Assembly (NCBI RefSeq): GCF_001500045.1
Contig: NZ_LQIX01000001.1
Coordinates: forward strand, 186,001 to 250,000
From: Mycobacterium sp. GA-1199
GTDB lineage: Bacteria; Actinomycetota; Actinomycetes; Mycobacteriales; Mycobacteriaceae
Direction of reading: 5' to 3'
Length of the DNA stretch: 64,000 nt
The position numbers and the translations under genes are program-made. Below are positions 47,409 to 55,374 of the stretch, piece after piece. The notes beneath the pieces were generated by a model. That model did not search any database, had not been told where the DNA came from, and saw nothing but the letters and a program-made list of their open reading frames with translations. Position 1 is the stretch's first letter. Every line of letters begins with the position of its first letter.

Positions 47409-48419
47409 ATGACCGTCAGCCTTCTCGACGTCTCGACATACCTGCCGGGTGAGCCGATCGGCGCCGAATACTATGCGCAGTTCGCCGAATCCGACGATCT
47501 GCGGGACAACATGATGTTTCGCGCGCCCAGGTTCCGTCACCACGTCGCGCCCGACGAGACCGCCGTCGACATGGTCGAGCGCGCGGCCGTCGGCCTGATC
47601 GAACGTCACGGCCAGGACGCCGTCGCCGGCGCCGACGTACTGATCACCCACACCCAGATGCCCGACGTGCCGTTCTACGGTGGCGGCGGTGCCATGGCGC
47701 ACCGACTCGGCATGAAGCCCACATGGGTGCTCGATCTGCACAACGGCGGCTGCGCGGCGTTCGTATTGGGTCTGCAGGTGGCGCGGCAACTGCTGTCGTC
47801 GGGCGCGGGGCGCACGGCGCTGGTCGCCGTCGCGCAGAACGCTGCGGGCCAGGCGTTCGACCAGCCCGGGGTGCGGCGCAAGGCGCAGGCGGCGGTACCC
47901 GGCGACGGTGCGGCCGTCGGCCTGGTGGCGGTCTCCGACCAGTCACCGATCCTCGACGTCGAATGCCGCACCTACGGCGAGTTCGCGGGCGATATGACCG
48001 TCGCCTCCGACCCACCGCGCAAGTGGTGGCAGCCGGGGCCCGGTGAGGGTTACATCGGTTTCACCGAGAGCAAGATCACCAAGGTGCTGGCGCGGGGCAA
48101 CCGGCAGGTTCCCGAGGTGTCGTACGCCGTCTGCGACCGCATCGGCGTCAAACCCCCCGATCTGGACCTGTTCGTCACCAACCAGCCGAACCGGGTGTTC
48201 CTGCGCAACTGGCGCGAAGCGCTCGAACTCCCGCCCGAGCGTCACGTCGACACCTTCGACGCGTGTGGCAACTTGTTCGCCGCGGGTATTCCGGTCAACC
48301 TGGATCGTGCGATCGAGCGCGGCAGGCTCGAAGCGGGTGGCGTTGTGTTGATGGCGGCGTTCGCCCATGCCGGTGATTTCGCGGGGGCGGCCGCGGTGCG
48401 GTGGGGCGGTCGCGGCTGA
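47409..48419 (+). CDS. KAS III (FabH)-like acyltransferase with altered triad
   Basis: 336 aa thiolase-fold enzyme. Seen: the nucleophile in LDLHNGGCAAFVLGLQVA (Cys near residue 117) and the Asn of DACGNLFAAGIPV near residue 283. The FabH HQANxR motif reads NQPNRV here (FVTNQPNRVF near residue 258), so the catalytic His is replaced by Asn. Loss of that His argues against ordinary decarboxylative condensation and for acyl transfer to N or O, or another Claisen-like step. Third gene of the SigL-type operon; overlaps the aminotransferase by one base. Confidence 0.85.
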   Translation: MTVSLLDVSTYLPGEPIGAEYYAQFAESDDLRDNMMFRAPRFRHHVAPDETAVDMVERAAVGLIERHGQDAVAGADVLITHTQMPDVPFYGGGGAMAHRLGMKPTWVLDLHNGGCAAFVLGLQVARQLLSSGAGRTALVAVAQNAAGQAFDQPGVRRKAQAAVPGDGAAVGLVAVSDQSPILDVECRTYGEFAGDMTVASDPPRKWWQPGPGEGYIGFTESKITKVLARGNRQVPEVSYAVCDRIGVKPPDLDLFVTNQPNRVFLRNWREALELPPERHVDTFDACGNLFAAGIPVNLDRAIERGRLEAGGVVLMAAFAHAGDFAGAAAVRWGGRG

Positions 48420-49453
48420 TGACCGAACCGAGGCGCAGCGGAACCGAGGCAGTCGGTGCGTTACCCACCGCGTTGAACCCGATGGCGCTGTCGCTCAACG
48501 AGAATCCCTTTCCGCCGCTGCCGTCCGTGCGTTCGGCGCTGAGCGCCTCGATCGAGGTGGCCAACCGGTATCCGGAGTATCTTCCCGAGCGGCTGCGCTC
48601 CCTGATCGCCGCACACACGGGTCTGGGCGACGAGCAGGTGGTGGTGGGGGCCGGTGCGACCGGGGTGATCATGCAGGTGCTGCATGCGGTGACAGATCCC
48701 GGCGACCGAATCGCCATGGCCTCGCCGACGTTCGACGGATATCCGATCTTCGCGCAGATGGCGCGGCTGGAATCCGTTCCGGTTCCATTGGACGCACACG
48801 GTCACCATGATCTCGACGCGATGGCGTCGGCCGCGGTGGATGCGAGGGTCGTGGTGGTGTGCCGTCCGCACAACCCGACCGGCACCATCGAGCATGCGGC
48901 CGACCTCGAGCGGTTCATTCGGCACCTGTCGCCCGAGACAGTGGTCCTGCTCGACGAGGCCTACGCGGAGTTCCTGGCGCCGGAGTGCCGGATCGACGCC
49001 GTCGGATTGGTGGCGCGATACCCCAATGTGGTGGTGTTGCGGACGTTTTCGAAGGCCTACGGGTTGGCCGGGCTCCGCATCGGATACGGCTTCTGCGCGC
49101 CTCGGCTGGCTCGCCGACTGTGGAGCATGCAACTGCCGTTCGGCGTCGCGATCACCGCGCTCGTCGCGGTGGCGGCATCGTTCGATGCGGAAGCCGAACT
49201 GTGTCAACGCATCCGGATGATCACCAGCGAGCGTCGGTACCTGCGCATGCGCTTGCGGTCGATGGGTGTCTACAGCACCGAAAGTCACGCCAACTTCGTC
49301 TACGTGCCGGACTGCGGGACGGGCTGGGGACAGTTCTTCGAGGCGAGCGGGGTGCGTGTCCGCCACTACGCCGACGGCGGCGTGCGCATCACCGTGGGAG
49401 ACCGCAGATCCACCCGCGCCGTGGTGGCGGCGGTAGCCCAGGCCATGCGCTGA
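48419..49453 (+). CDS. PLP-dependent aminotransferase, HisC-like
   Basis: 344 aa class I/II aminotransferase. Seen: SLNENPFPPLPSV near residue 24, GAGATGVIMQVLHAV near residue 80, RPHNPTG near residue 153, LLDEAYAEF near residue 182 and the PLP-Lys in RTFSKAYGLAGLRIGY near residue 213. Resembles histidinol-phosphate aminotransferases and their phenylalanine-type relatives; a true hisC normally sits in the his operon, so a pathway-specific role is likely. ATG overlaps the KAS III stop (TGATG). Confidence 0.88.
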   Translation: MTEPRRSGTEAVGALPTALNPMALSLNENPFPPLPSVRSALSASIEVANRYPEYLPERLRSLIAAHTGLGDEQVVVGAGATGVIMQVLHAVTDPGDRIAMASPTFDGYPIFAQMARLESVPVPLDAHGHHDLDAMASAAVDARVVVVCRPHNPTGTIEHAADLERFIRHLSPETVVLLDEAYAEFLAPECRIDAVGLVARYPNVVVLRTFSKAYGLAGLRIGYGFCAPRLARRLWSMQLPFGVAITALVAVAASFDAEAELCQRIRMITSERRYLRMRLRSMGVYSTESHANFVYVPDCGTGWGQFFEASGVRVRHYADGGVRITVGDRRSTRAVVAAVAQAMR

Positions 49454-49492
49454 AATCTGCTGACCGCGTCGGCCGATGCGGTATGAAGGGGC

Positions 49493-50005
49493 GTGGCCTC
49501 CCAACCGCCGCGGCAGGACGACCGCGACCCGATCGCGCTCGCGCGGGCCAACTGGGTGCGCTCCGGGTGGGGTGAGGTCGCCGACGGCATGGTCGCGGTC
49601 ACGTCGGTGATGCGGGCCCACCAGATCCTGCTGGCCCGCGTCGAAAGCGCCCTTCGGCCCTACGACCTGAGCTTCTCGCGGTTCGAGTTGCTCAGGCTGC
49701 TGGCGTTCAGCCGCGACGGTGCGCTACCGATCACCAAGGCCTCCGACCGGCTGCAGGTGCACGTCACCAGCGTCACGCACGCAATCCGGCGGTTGGAGGG
49801 CGATGGCCTGGTCGAGCGGATTCCCCATCCGACCGACGGGCGTACCACGCTGGTGCGGATCACCGACCTCGGCCGCTCGACCGTCGAGGACGCCACGGTG
49901 ACGCTGAACAACGAGGTCTTCGCCGACATCGGGATGTCGAGCGCCGAGTCACGGGCCCTGGCGAACTCGATCCAGACGCTGCGCCGCAACTCCGGGGACT
50001 TCTAA
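49493..50005 (+). CDS. MarR family regulator
   Basis: 170 aa. Winged helix: FSRFELLRLLAFSRDGALPI, HVTSVTHAIRRLEGDGLVER and PHPTDGRTTLVRITDLGRST. As I recall, in M. tuberculosis a gene of this type (Rv0737) follows rslA directly; here the four-enzyme operon lies between. GTG start 39 bp after the aminotransferase, so it may belong to that operon. Convergent with the hemerythrin gene (4-bp overlap). Confidence 0.85.
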   Translation: MASQPPRQDDRDPIALARANWVRSGWGEVADGMVAVTSVMRAHQILLARVESALRPYDLSFSRFELLRLLAFSRDGALPITKASDRLQVHVTSVTHAIRRLEGDGLVERIPHPTDGRTTLVRITDLGRSTVEDATVTLNNEVFADIGMSSAESRALANSIQTLRRNSGDF

Positions 50006-50721
50006 CGCGTCCGGCCGCTGTGGGTGCTCGGGTCCTCACCACGGGTCAGCGGGGGGACGCGTTCGATCATGCCGCCGACGCGGGCCAGCGCCGCGCTCAG
50101 CGAGGTGCTCACGCCGCCGAGTTGGCCGGCGGAGCCGCGGCTCATCCGGTCGAGCCGGTCGCGGGCCCGGTCCAGCACCGTGAGCGGTGCGGCGGCCGCG
50201 ACGTTGCCGGGCGGGCGGCGGGCAACGACAGGGTGGGGGCGTGTCGGCGAGGTGCGACGTGTCGCCTCCCACACCCAGCCCAGCGCCACCAGCGCGCGAG
50301 GCGACATGCGCTGCTGCAGCATCGGCAGCAGCCGGTCCTCTTCGTCGCGGACGTCCTCGCGCAGCAACGCGACGATGCGGTGCCACAACTGACGATGCTC
50401 GGGGCTGTCCACGTCGAGCTTCTCCAGCTCGGCGAACAGCTCGTTGATCTCCTGGTGTTCGCGTTCGATCTCCAGCGTCAACTGCTCGCCTTCGGGCACC
50501 CATCGCCGGATCGCCGGCCAAAGCACCGACTCCTCGGCGAACGCGTGCGGGAACACCAGCCGGCAAAGCCGCGTGAGGTACTCGGCGCGGTCATTTCCGG
50601 TTGCCGTATCGGCACTTTCGATCAATCGGTCGAGTTCGATGTGGTCGCGCTTCTGGCGGGCCAACACACTGTGCGGGCCGCCGAGTTGTGCGACGGTCTG
50701 CTCTGCCAGCGACTGCATCAT
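50002..50721 (-). CDS. Hemerythrin HHE domain protein
   Basis: 239 aa. The N-terminal ~150 residues form a four-helix HHE domain with the iron-ligand pattern KRDHIELDRLIE, LVFPHAFAEESVLWP, EREHQEINELFAELE and EEDRLLPMLQQR. The C-terminal ~90 residues are Arg/Pro-rich and probably disordered. Binds O2 or senses oxidants or NO. ATG 50721 has GGGAGA upstream. A SigF-like promoter (GGTTT-N15-GGGCAT) lies ahead of it. Confidence 0.9.
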   Translation of the reverse strand: MMQSLAEQTVAQLGGPHSVLARQKRDHIELDRLIESADTATGNDRAEYLTRLCRLVFPHAFAEESVLWPAIRRWVPEGEQLTLEIEREHQEINELFAELEKLDVDSPEHRQLWHRIVALLREDVRDEEDRLLPMLQQRMSPRALVALGWVWEATRRTSPTRPHPVVARRPPGNVAAAAPLTVLDRARDRLDRMSRGSAGQLGGVSTSLSAALARVGGMIERVPPLTRGEDPSTHSGRTR

Positions 50722-50746
50722 GGTTCTCCCTTCATGGGCCCACGTG

Positions 50747-50772
50747 ATGCCCGACGACGTGAGGGCCAAACC
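50747..50772 (-). promoter_or_regulatory. SigF-like promoter of the hemerythrin gene
   Basis: On the minus strand GGTTT (50768-50772), 15 bases, GGGCAT (50747-50752), close to the mycobacterial SigF pattern GGWWT-N15/17-GGGTAY with one change. About 25 bp before the start codon. Confidence 0.45.
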
Positions 50773-50794
50773 TCTCAAATTCGTCTCCGCAGAT

Positions 50795-50821
50795 GTGTTT
50801 CCCGCACTTCTGCCGGGGTAT
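50795..50821 (+). promoter_or_regulatory. SigF-like promoter of the Mn-catalase gene
   Basis: GTGTTT (50795-50800), 15 bases, GGGTAT (50816-50821), fitting the SigF pattern. It lies 76 bp before the Mn-catalase start. Back to back with the hemerythrin promoter, so both stress genes would be switched on together. Confidence 0.55.
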
Positions 50822-50897
50822 GGCGACGGGACCGTATAGCCATCGTGCGGCGACCGCGGCCGCTGAGGCCGGTTCCAGCCACTGATTCGGAGTATCG

Positions 50898-51806
50898 ATG
50901 TTCCGACATACCGACTACATGCAATTCGATGTGAAACCCGAAAAGCCCGACCCCGTGTACGCCAAGAAACTTCAGGAACTCCTCGGTGGCGCGTTCGGCG
51001 AGATGACGGTGACCATGCAGTACCTGATGCAGGGCTGGAACTGTCGCATGAAGGGCAAATACAAGGACCTGATCATGGATATCGCGACCGAGGAGATCGG
51101 TCACGTCGAGATGATCGCCACCATGATCGCCCGCCTCTTGGAGAGCGCGCCGGCCACCGACGCCACCGAGAATGCGCTCGGGGATCCGGTGGTGGCTGCC
51201 GTGATGGGCGGTATGGATCCCCAACAAGCGATCGTCTCCGGCGGCGCGCCGACGCTGTCGGACAGCCAGGGTGCTCCGTGGAACGGCAAATATGTTGTGG
51301 CGTCGGGTAATCTGCTCGCCGACTTCCACGCCAATGTGGCGGCCGAGGCGCAGGGGCGGGTGCAGACGGCGCGGCTGTGGCATATGACCGACGATCCCGG
51401 CGTCAAGGCGATGCTGAAGTTCAACCTCGCCCGCGACACCTACCACCAGAACATGTGGCTGGCCGCGATCGAGGAACTGCAATCCGATGGATTGGAGGGT
51501 GTGGTGGCCCCCAACGACCTGTTCGACGAGGAGTTCGAGGAGCACGCCAGCACGCTGTGGCACCTGTCCGACGGCGCCGACTCCGACAAGGGTCGCTGGA
51601 TCGGCCCGCTGCCCGACGGCCGTCACACCGGTCAGTTCCTGGCCGATCCACAACCGTTGGGCGACTTGCAACATGGCCCGCCACCGGACCCGAAGCTCTA
51701 TGTCACCTACGACGGTTCGTGGGGCGAGCCCCGCACGCCGTCGTTCGGCACCGAGAAAGGTCTGATGGGCAAGCTCAAGGACGCGGTCGACCCGGACAAG
51801 ACGTAA
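50898..51806 (+). CDS. Manganese catalase
   Basis: 302 aa non-heme catalase with a dimanganese four-helix site. Ligands seen: Glu in LLGGAFGEMTVTMQYLMQ near residue 35, Glu and His in DIATEEIGHVEMIATMIA near residues 66-69, Glu in VAAEAQGRVQTARL near residue 148 and His in NLARDTYHQNMWLAAIEEL near residue 181. Removes H2O2 during stress or stationary phase. Divergent from hemerythrin. Confidence 0.92.
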   Translation: MFRHTDYMQFDVKPEKPDPVYAKKLQELLGGAFGEMTVTMQYLMQGWNCRMKGKYKDLIMDIATEEIGHVEMIATMIARLLESAPATDATENALGDPVVAAVMGGMDPQQAIVSGGAPTLSDSQGAPWNGKYVVASGNLLADFHANVAAEAQGRVQTARLWHMTDDPGVKAMLKFNLARDTYHQNMWLAAIEELQSDGLEGVVAPNDLFDEEFEEHASTLWHLSDGADSDKGRWIGPLPDGRHTGQFLADPQPLGDLQHGPPPDPKLYVTYDGSWGEPRTPSFGTEKGLMGKLKDAVDPDKT

Positions 51807-51822
51807 CCGTTCGTGGTACCTG

Positions 51823-52779
51823 TCATGCCGCTTTCTGCCGCGCCACCCATTCGCCGAATGACTGCAGATCGGGATTGAGCGTCCGCACGAAGTCCAGGTC
51901 GCGCACCGCGATGAACCGTTCGCAGTCTTCGGCGTAGTACTGGAACATGTTGGCTATCTCGACGGCGCCGGGGAAGCCCAGCGCGCGCAACTCGTCCCAG
52001 GCCTGCGGCCGATAGAGCACCGGTTCTCCGTGCAGCGTCGAGAGTTCCGCGGCGAACTGGTCGCCGGTCAAGTGGTCACCGGCGATGCTCACCGTCTTGC
52101 CGATGAATTCCGTACCGCGCTTGAAGATGCCCAGCGCGGTGCGGCCGATGTCCTCCACAGCGATCGCGGCCATCGGCCGGTCCGCCATCGGCAGGGTCAG
52201 CACGAGTTCGCCGCTGTCGACGCGCACCGGTTGCAGGTCGGCGGTGAACCCCTCGTAGAACCCAGCGGTGCGCAGAAACGTCGTCGGCACAGCGGAATCG
52301 GTGAAGAAGCCGTCCGCTTCTGCCTTGGCGTCGAAGTGCGGCACCTTGTACCGTCCCTCGACGGTCGGCACCCGGTCGTCGTCACCGAAGTGGTCCCGGG
52401 TGTCCTCGAGCGTCGACCAGACGACGTGTGCCACACCCGCCGACTTGGCCGCGCGCGCCGCCGTTTCGGCCTGGTACAACTCGGATTCCGCGCGGGTGCG
52501 TCGGGCTTGTTCTTCTGCGGTCCGGTCCGCCCAGTAATTCGTGACGACGAACGCCGCTGAGGCGCCGTCGAATGCGCGCTCCAGGCTGGCGGAGTCGTAG
52601 AGGTCGGCCTCGACCACTTCCGCGCCGGCGTCGGCCAGGTGCCTGGCCTGCGCCGACTGCGGGTTGCGCGTGATCGCGCGCACCCGGAATTGCCGGTCCG
52701 GATCGGTGAGGATCGCTCGTGCGAGCCCACCGCCCTGCTTACCGGTGGCTCCCACAACGGTGATCACTTGCTGCGACAT
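51823..52779 (-). CDS. NmrA-family NAD(P)-binding protein
   Basis: 318 aa atypical short-chain dehydrogenase. Seen: the nucleotide-binding VVGATGKQGGGLARAIL at the N-terminus, VRAITRNPQSAQARHLADAG, and a YKVPHFDAKAEADGFF segment where the usual catalytic Tyr/Lys arrangement is only partly kept. NmrA proteins act as redox sensors or quinone/azo reductases. ATG 52779 has AGAAGGAG six bases upstream; ATG 52785 directly abuts it. Divergent from a MarR gene with two operators between. Confidence 0.88.
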   Translation of the reverse strand: MSQQVITVVGATGKQGGGLARAILTDPDRQFRVRAITRNPQSAQARHLADAGAEVVEADLYDSASLERAFDGASAAFVVTNYWADRTAEEQARRTRAESELYQAETAARAAKSAGVAHVVWSTLEDTRDHFGDDDRVPTVEGRYKVPHFDAKAEADGFFTDSAVPTTFLRTAGFYEGFTADLQPVRVDSGELVLTLPMADRPMAAIAVEDIGRTALGIFKRGTEFIGKTVSIAGDHLTGDQFAAELSTLHGEPVLYRPQAWDELRALGFPGAVEIANMFQYYAEDCERFIAVRDLDFVRTLNPDLQSFGEWVARQKAA

Positions 52780-52794
52780 GGTCATCTCCTTCTA

Positions 52795-52846
52795 GGTTGA
52801 TACGTCAACCCAACCTACGGTAGCGCAGCGGGTTGATATGTCAACC
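52795..52846. promoter_or_regulatory. Two palindromic operators between nmrA and marR
   Basis: GGTTGA-TACG-TCAACC (52795-52810) and GGTTGA-TATG-TCAACC (52831-52846). Both are perfect 6-bp-arm palindromes with the same arms, 36 bp apart. One is next to each gene, which fits joint repression by the MarR protein. Confidence 0.7.
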
Positions 52847-52867
52847 TAATGCGCTAGGATCGGCGAC

Positions 52868-53344
52868 ATGGCTGGAAAAGGGCGGCTGTCGCAGGAAGAA
52901 CTGGATGCGTGGCGCGCATTCGTGGCGATGCGGCACGGGCTGGAGCGTCACCTGGTAGCCCACCTGCAGCGGGAATTCGGGCTGTCGGACTCCGATTTCG
53001 AGATCCTGGTCAACCTGTCCGAGGCGCCGAAGGGCCGGATGCGCGCCTATGAACTGGGCAGGGCCACCCACTGGGAGAAGACCCGTTTGTCGCACCACCT
53101 GCGGCGGATGGAGAAGCGCGGAATGATCCGCCGCGAAGACTCAGGGGCCCGTTATCCGGACATCGTGCTGACCGAGACCGGGCGTGACGCGATCAAGGCG
53201 TCGGCACCCGCCAATGCCGCGCGGGTGCGGGAGTTGTTCATCGACGTGCTCGGCCCGAAACGCCTGGCAGCGATTCGCGAAGTGTCCGAAGACGTGATCG
53301 CCGCGATCGAGGAACATCTGGCGACGGATTGCACCCTGAAGTGA
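52868..53344 (+). CDS. MarR family regulator
   Basis: 158 aa. Winged helix: LSDSDFEILVNLSEAPKGRM, ELGRATHWEKTRLSHHLRRM and the wing RREDSGARYPDIVLTETGRD. It is divergent from the NmrA-family gene, and two identical-arm palindromes lie between the start codons, so it most likely represses that gene and itself and responds to a quinone or oxidant. Confidence 0.88.
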   Translation: MAGKGRLSQEELDAWRAFVAMRHGLERHLVAHLQREFGLSDSDFEILVNLSEAPKGRMRAYELGRATHWEKTRLSHHLRRMEKRGMIRREDSGARYPDIVLTETGRDAIKASAPANAARVRELFIDVLGPKRLAAIREVSEDVIAAIEEHLATDCTLK

Positions 53345-53350
53345 TCGGCC

Positions 53351-54589
53351 CTACTCCGGTACCGACGGCAACGGGATGGTCGCCGTCACCGCGGTCCCCG
53401 CTCCCGGGCGCGAGCGGATGTTGAGCCGGCCGCCGACGATCTCGGCGCGCTCGGCCATCGACAGCAGGCCGTAGCCGCCCATGTCGTCACCGCCCAACGG
53501 ATGCTCGAAGGTGTCGAAACCGACTCCGTCGTCGATGATTTCGAGACGCGCGACGTCGCCGCTGTCGCCGGGGTCGACGGCGAACATCAGCCGGGCCGAG
53601 GTGGCCTTGGCGTGTTTGACGACGTTCTGCAGGCACTCCTGGGCGATGCGGTACAGCGCGAGCTCGATGTGGTCGGGCAGGCGGCGCTCGACCAGATCCA
53701 CCTCAATGCCGATCTGCGGTATCGACCTGGCGAGGCTGGCCAGTCCGCCGGCCAGCCCGAGGTCGTCGAGGACCGGCGGGCGCAGCCCGCTGATCGCCGC
53801 GCGGGCCTCCTGCAGTGTCAGGTCGACCAACTCGCGTGCCTTACCGAGCTGTTCGGCGACGATCGCGGGGTCGTCGGATCGGGTCGCGGCGTCCAGTCGG
53901 TAGGACAACGTCACCAGCCGCTGCGAGATACCGTCGTGGATGTCGCCTGCCAGCCTTCGCCGTTCGAGTTCCTGGGCCTCGATCACCTGCTCGACGAAGT
54001 TCTCGTGCGCCCGCTCGCGCGCCACGAGCTGCCGGTGCAGCCGGGCCTGGTGCATGGCCCCTGCGATCAGCCGCCCGATCACCACCAGCAGCTCGACGTC
54101 GCGCTCGGTGAACTCGCGGCGCTCGACGGTGTGCACGTTGAGCACGCCGACCAGGCCGCCGGGATCGGTCTCCATCGGCACCGACACCATCGATGTGAAA
54201 TCGCTGCCCCGCAGCGACTGGAACGGCATGTAGCGCGGATCGGATTCCTTGTCCTGGGTGATCACCACCGGCTCGCGGTGGCTGGCGACCCAGCCCGAGA
54301 TGCCTTGTCCCAAAGGAAGTCTGATCTTGCCGATCGCGGCGTCGAAGGGTGGTGTGGCGCCCGCCAGCGTCAGCGACCGGTCGCTGTCGTCGAGGACGTG
54401 GACGAAGCACACGTCGCTGGCGGTGGCCGCGGTGATCATCCGCGCGGCCGCGGCGGCCAGGGGTTCGACACCCGGGCCCTTGGACGCGGCCTGGATCAGT
54501 TCGCGCAGCAGTGCCAGTTCGCGGTCGGCGGCCAGCGCGTACTGGCTCAGCTCCCGTACCGCGTCCGACGGACCCGATTCCGTGGTCAC
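53351..54589 (-). CDS. GAF-domain sensor histidine kinase, NarS-like
   Basis: 412 aa soluble kinase. Seen: an N-terminal GAF domain (residues ~40-185) with PLGQGISGWVASHREPVVIT, then HisKA_3 with the phospho-His in LAGDIHDGISQRLVTLSYRL near residue 218, and HATPase_c with YRIAQECLQNVVKHAKA (N box) near residue 315 and DDGVGFD. No membrane segment. GTG start overlaps the regulator's stop by 4 bp. Resembles mycobacterial NarS (Rv0845); the signal is unknown. Confidence 0.92.
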   Translation of the reverse strand: MTTESGPSDAVRELSQYALAADRELALLRELIQAASKGPGVEPLAAAAARMITAATASDVCFVHVLDDSDRSLTLAGATPPFDAAIGKIRLPLGQGISGWVASHREPVVITQDKESDPRYMPFQSLRGSDFTSMVSVPMETDPGGLVGVLNVHTVERREFTERDVELLVVIGRLIAGAMHQARLHRQLVARERAHENFVEQVIEAQELERRRLAGDIHDGISQRLVTLSYRLDAATRSDDPAIVAEQLGKARELVDLTLQEARAAISGLRPPVLDDLGLAGGLASLARSIPQIGIEVDLVERRLPDHIELALYRIAQECLQNVVKHAKATSARLMFAVDPGDSGDVARLEIIDDGVGFDTFEHPLGGDDMGGYGLLSMAERAEIVGGRLNIRSRPGAGTAVTATIPLPSVPE

Positions 54590-55248
54590 TTGAAGATTCC
54601 CTCACGCAGGGCCGTCGCGACGGCGCCGGTGCGGTCGCTGACACCGAGCTTGCGGTAGATCGAGCTGAGGTGGGTTTTGACCGTCTCGTCGCCGATCACC
54701 AGCTTGGCCGCGATCGCCCGGTTGGACAGCCCGTTGACGACGAGCGAGAGGATCTCACTCTCGCGCTGGGTCAAACCCTGGCGCGCACCCGGCCAGAACT
54801 CGTCGCGCTGAAGCCGCGCCGCGGTGTCGACGGCCCGCGCGGCCATGCCCGGGTCGATCGCGGTCTCGCCGCGATGGACGAACTCCAACTGCCGCACCAG
54901 TTCGTCGCTGCTGATGCTCTTGAGCAGATATCCGGAAGCCCCGACGCGAAGGGCCTGAAACAGGTACTGCTCGTCGTCGTAGACCGACAGCATGACGATC
55001 TTGCGGGAGGCGTTGCGTTCGCGCAGTTCGGCGCACAGGTCCAGGCCGCTCGCGCCCTGCATCCGCACGTCGCACAGCACGATGTCGGGATCGAGATCGT
55101 CGATGACCGCGACCGCGCGCTCGGCGCCGACGGCCTGCCCGACGACCTGGACGCGGTCGGCGAACGCCGCCAGCATGGCCTTGAGGCCCTCGATGACCAT
55201 CTCGTGGTCGTCGACCAGCACAAGACGCACCGGTGGGCTGCTCGGCAT
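54586..55248 (-). CDS. NarL/LuxR-family response regulator
   Basis: 220 aa. Receiver domain: acidic pocket VLVDDHEMV near the start, phospho-acceptor Asp in DIVLCDVRMQG near residue 60 and LKSIS Lys near residue 110. LuxR HTH at the C-terminus: LTQRESEILSLVVNGLSNRA and ETVKTHLSSIYRKLGVSDR. Followed by its kinase partner (4-bp overlap), forming one operon. Confidence 0.93.
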   Translation of the reverse strand: MPSSPPVRLVLVDDHEMVIEGLKAMLAAFADRVQVVGQAVGAERAVAVIDDLDPDIVLCDVRMQGASGLDLCAELRERNASRKIVMLSVYDDEQYLFQALRVGASGYLLKSISSDELVRQLEFVHRGETAIDPGMAARAVDTAARLQRDEFWPGARQGLTQRESEILSLVVNGLSNRAIAAKLVIGDETVKTHLSSIYRKLGVSDRTGAVATALREGIFK

Positions 55249-55374
55249 GCACCTACCTTAGAGGTGCCATTTCCCAGGTAAGGCATGTCGGCGGGGCCCG
55301 GCGGGTCCGAATCGGCACCGACGATCCCCCGATTGGGGGAGGCCCGAGGCTGTGATGAGGGCCACCCTCTACAT

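Noticed and set aside
55326..55339. CCCCC-GATT-GGGGG as a terminator.
   Set aside because: Only five pairs, no U tract, and it lies in the divergent promoter region upstream of the HAD gene, where no transcript is expected to end.
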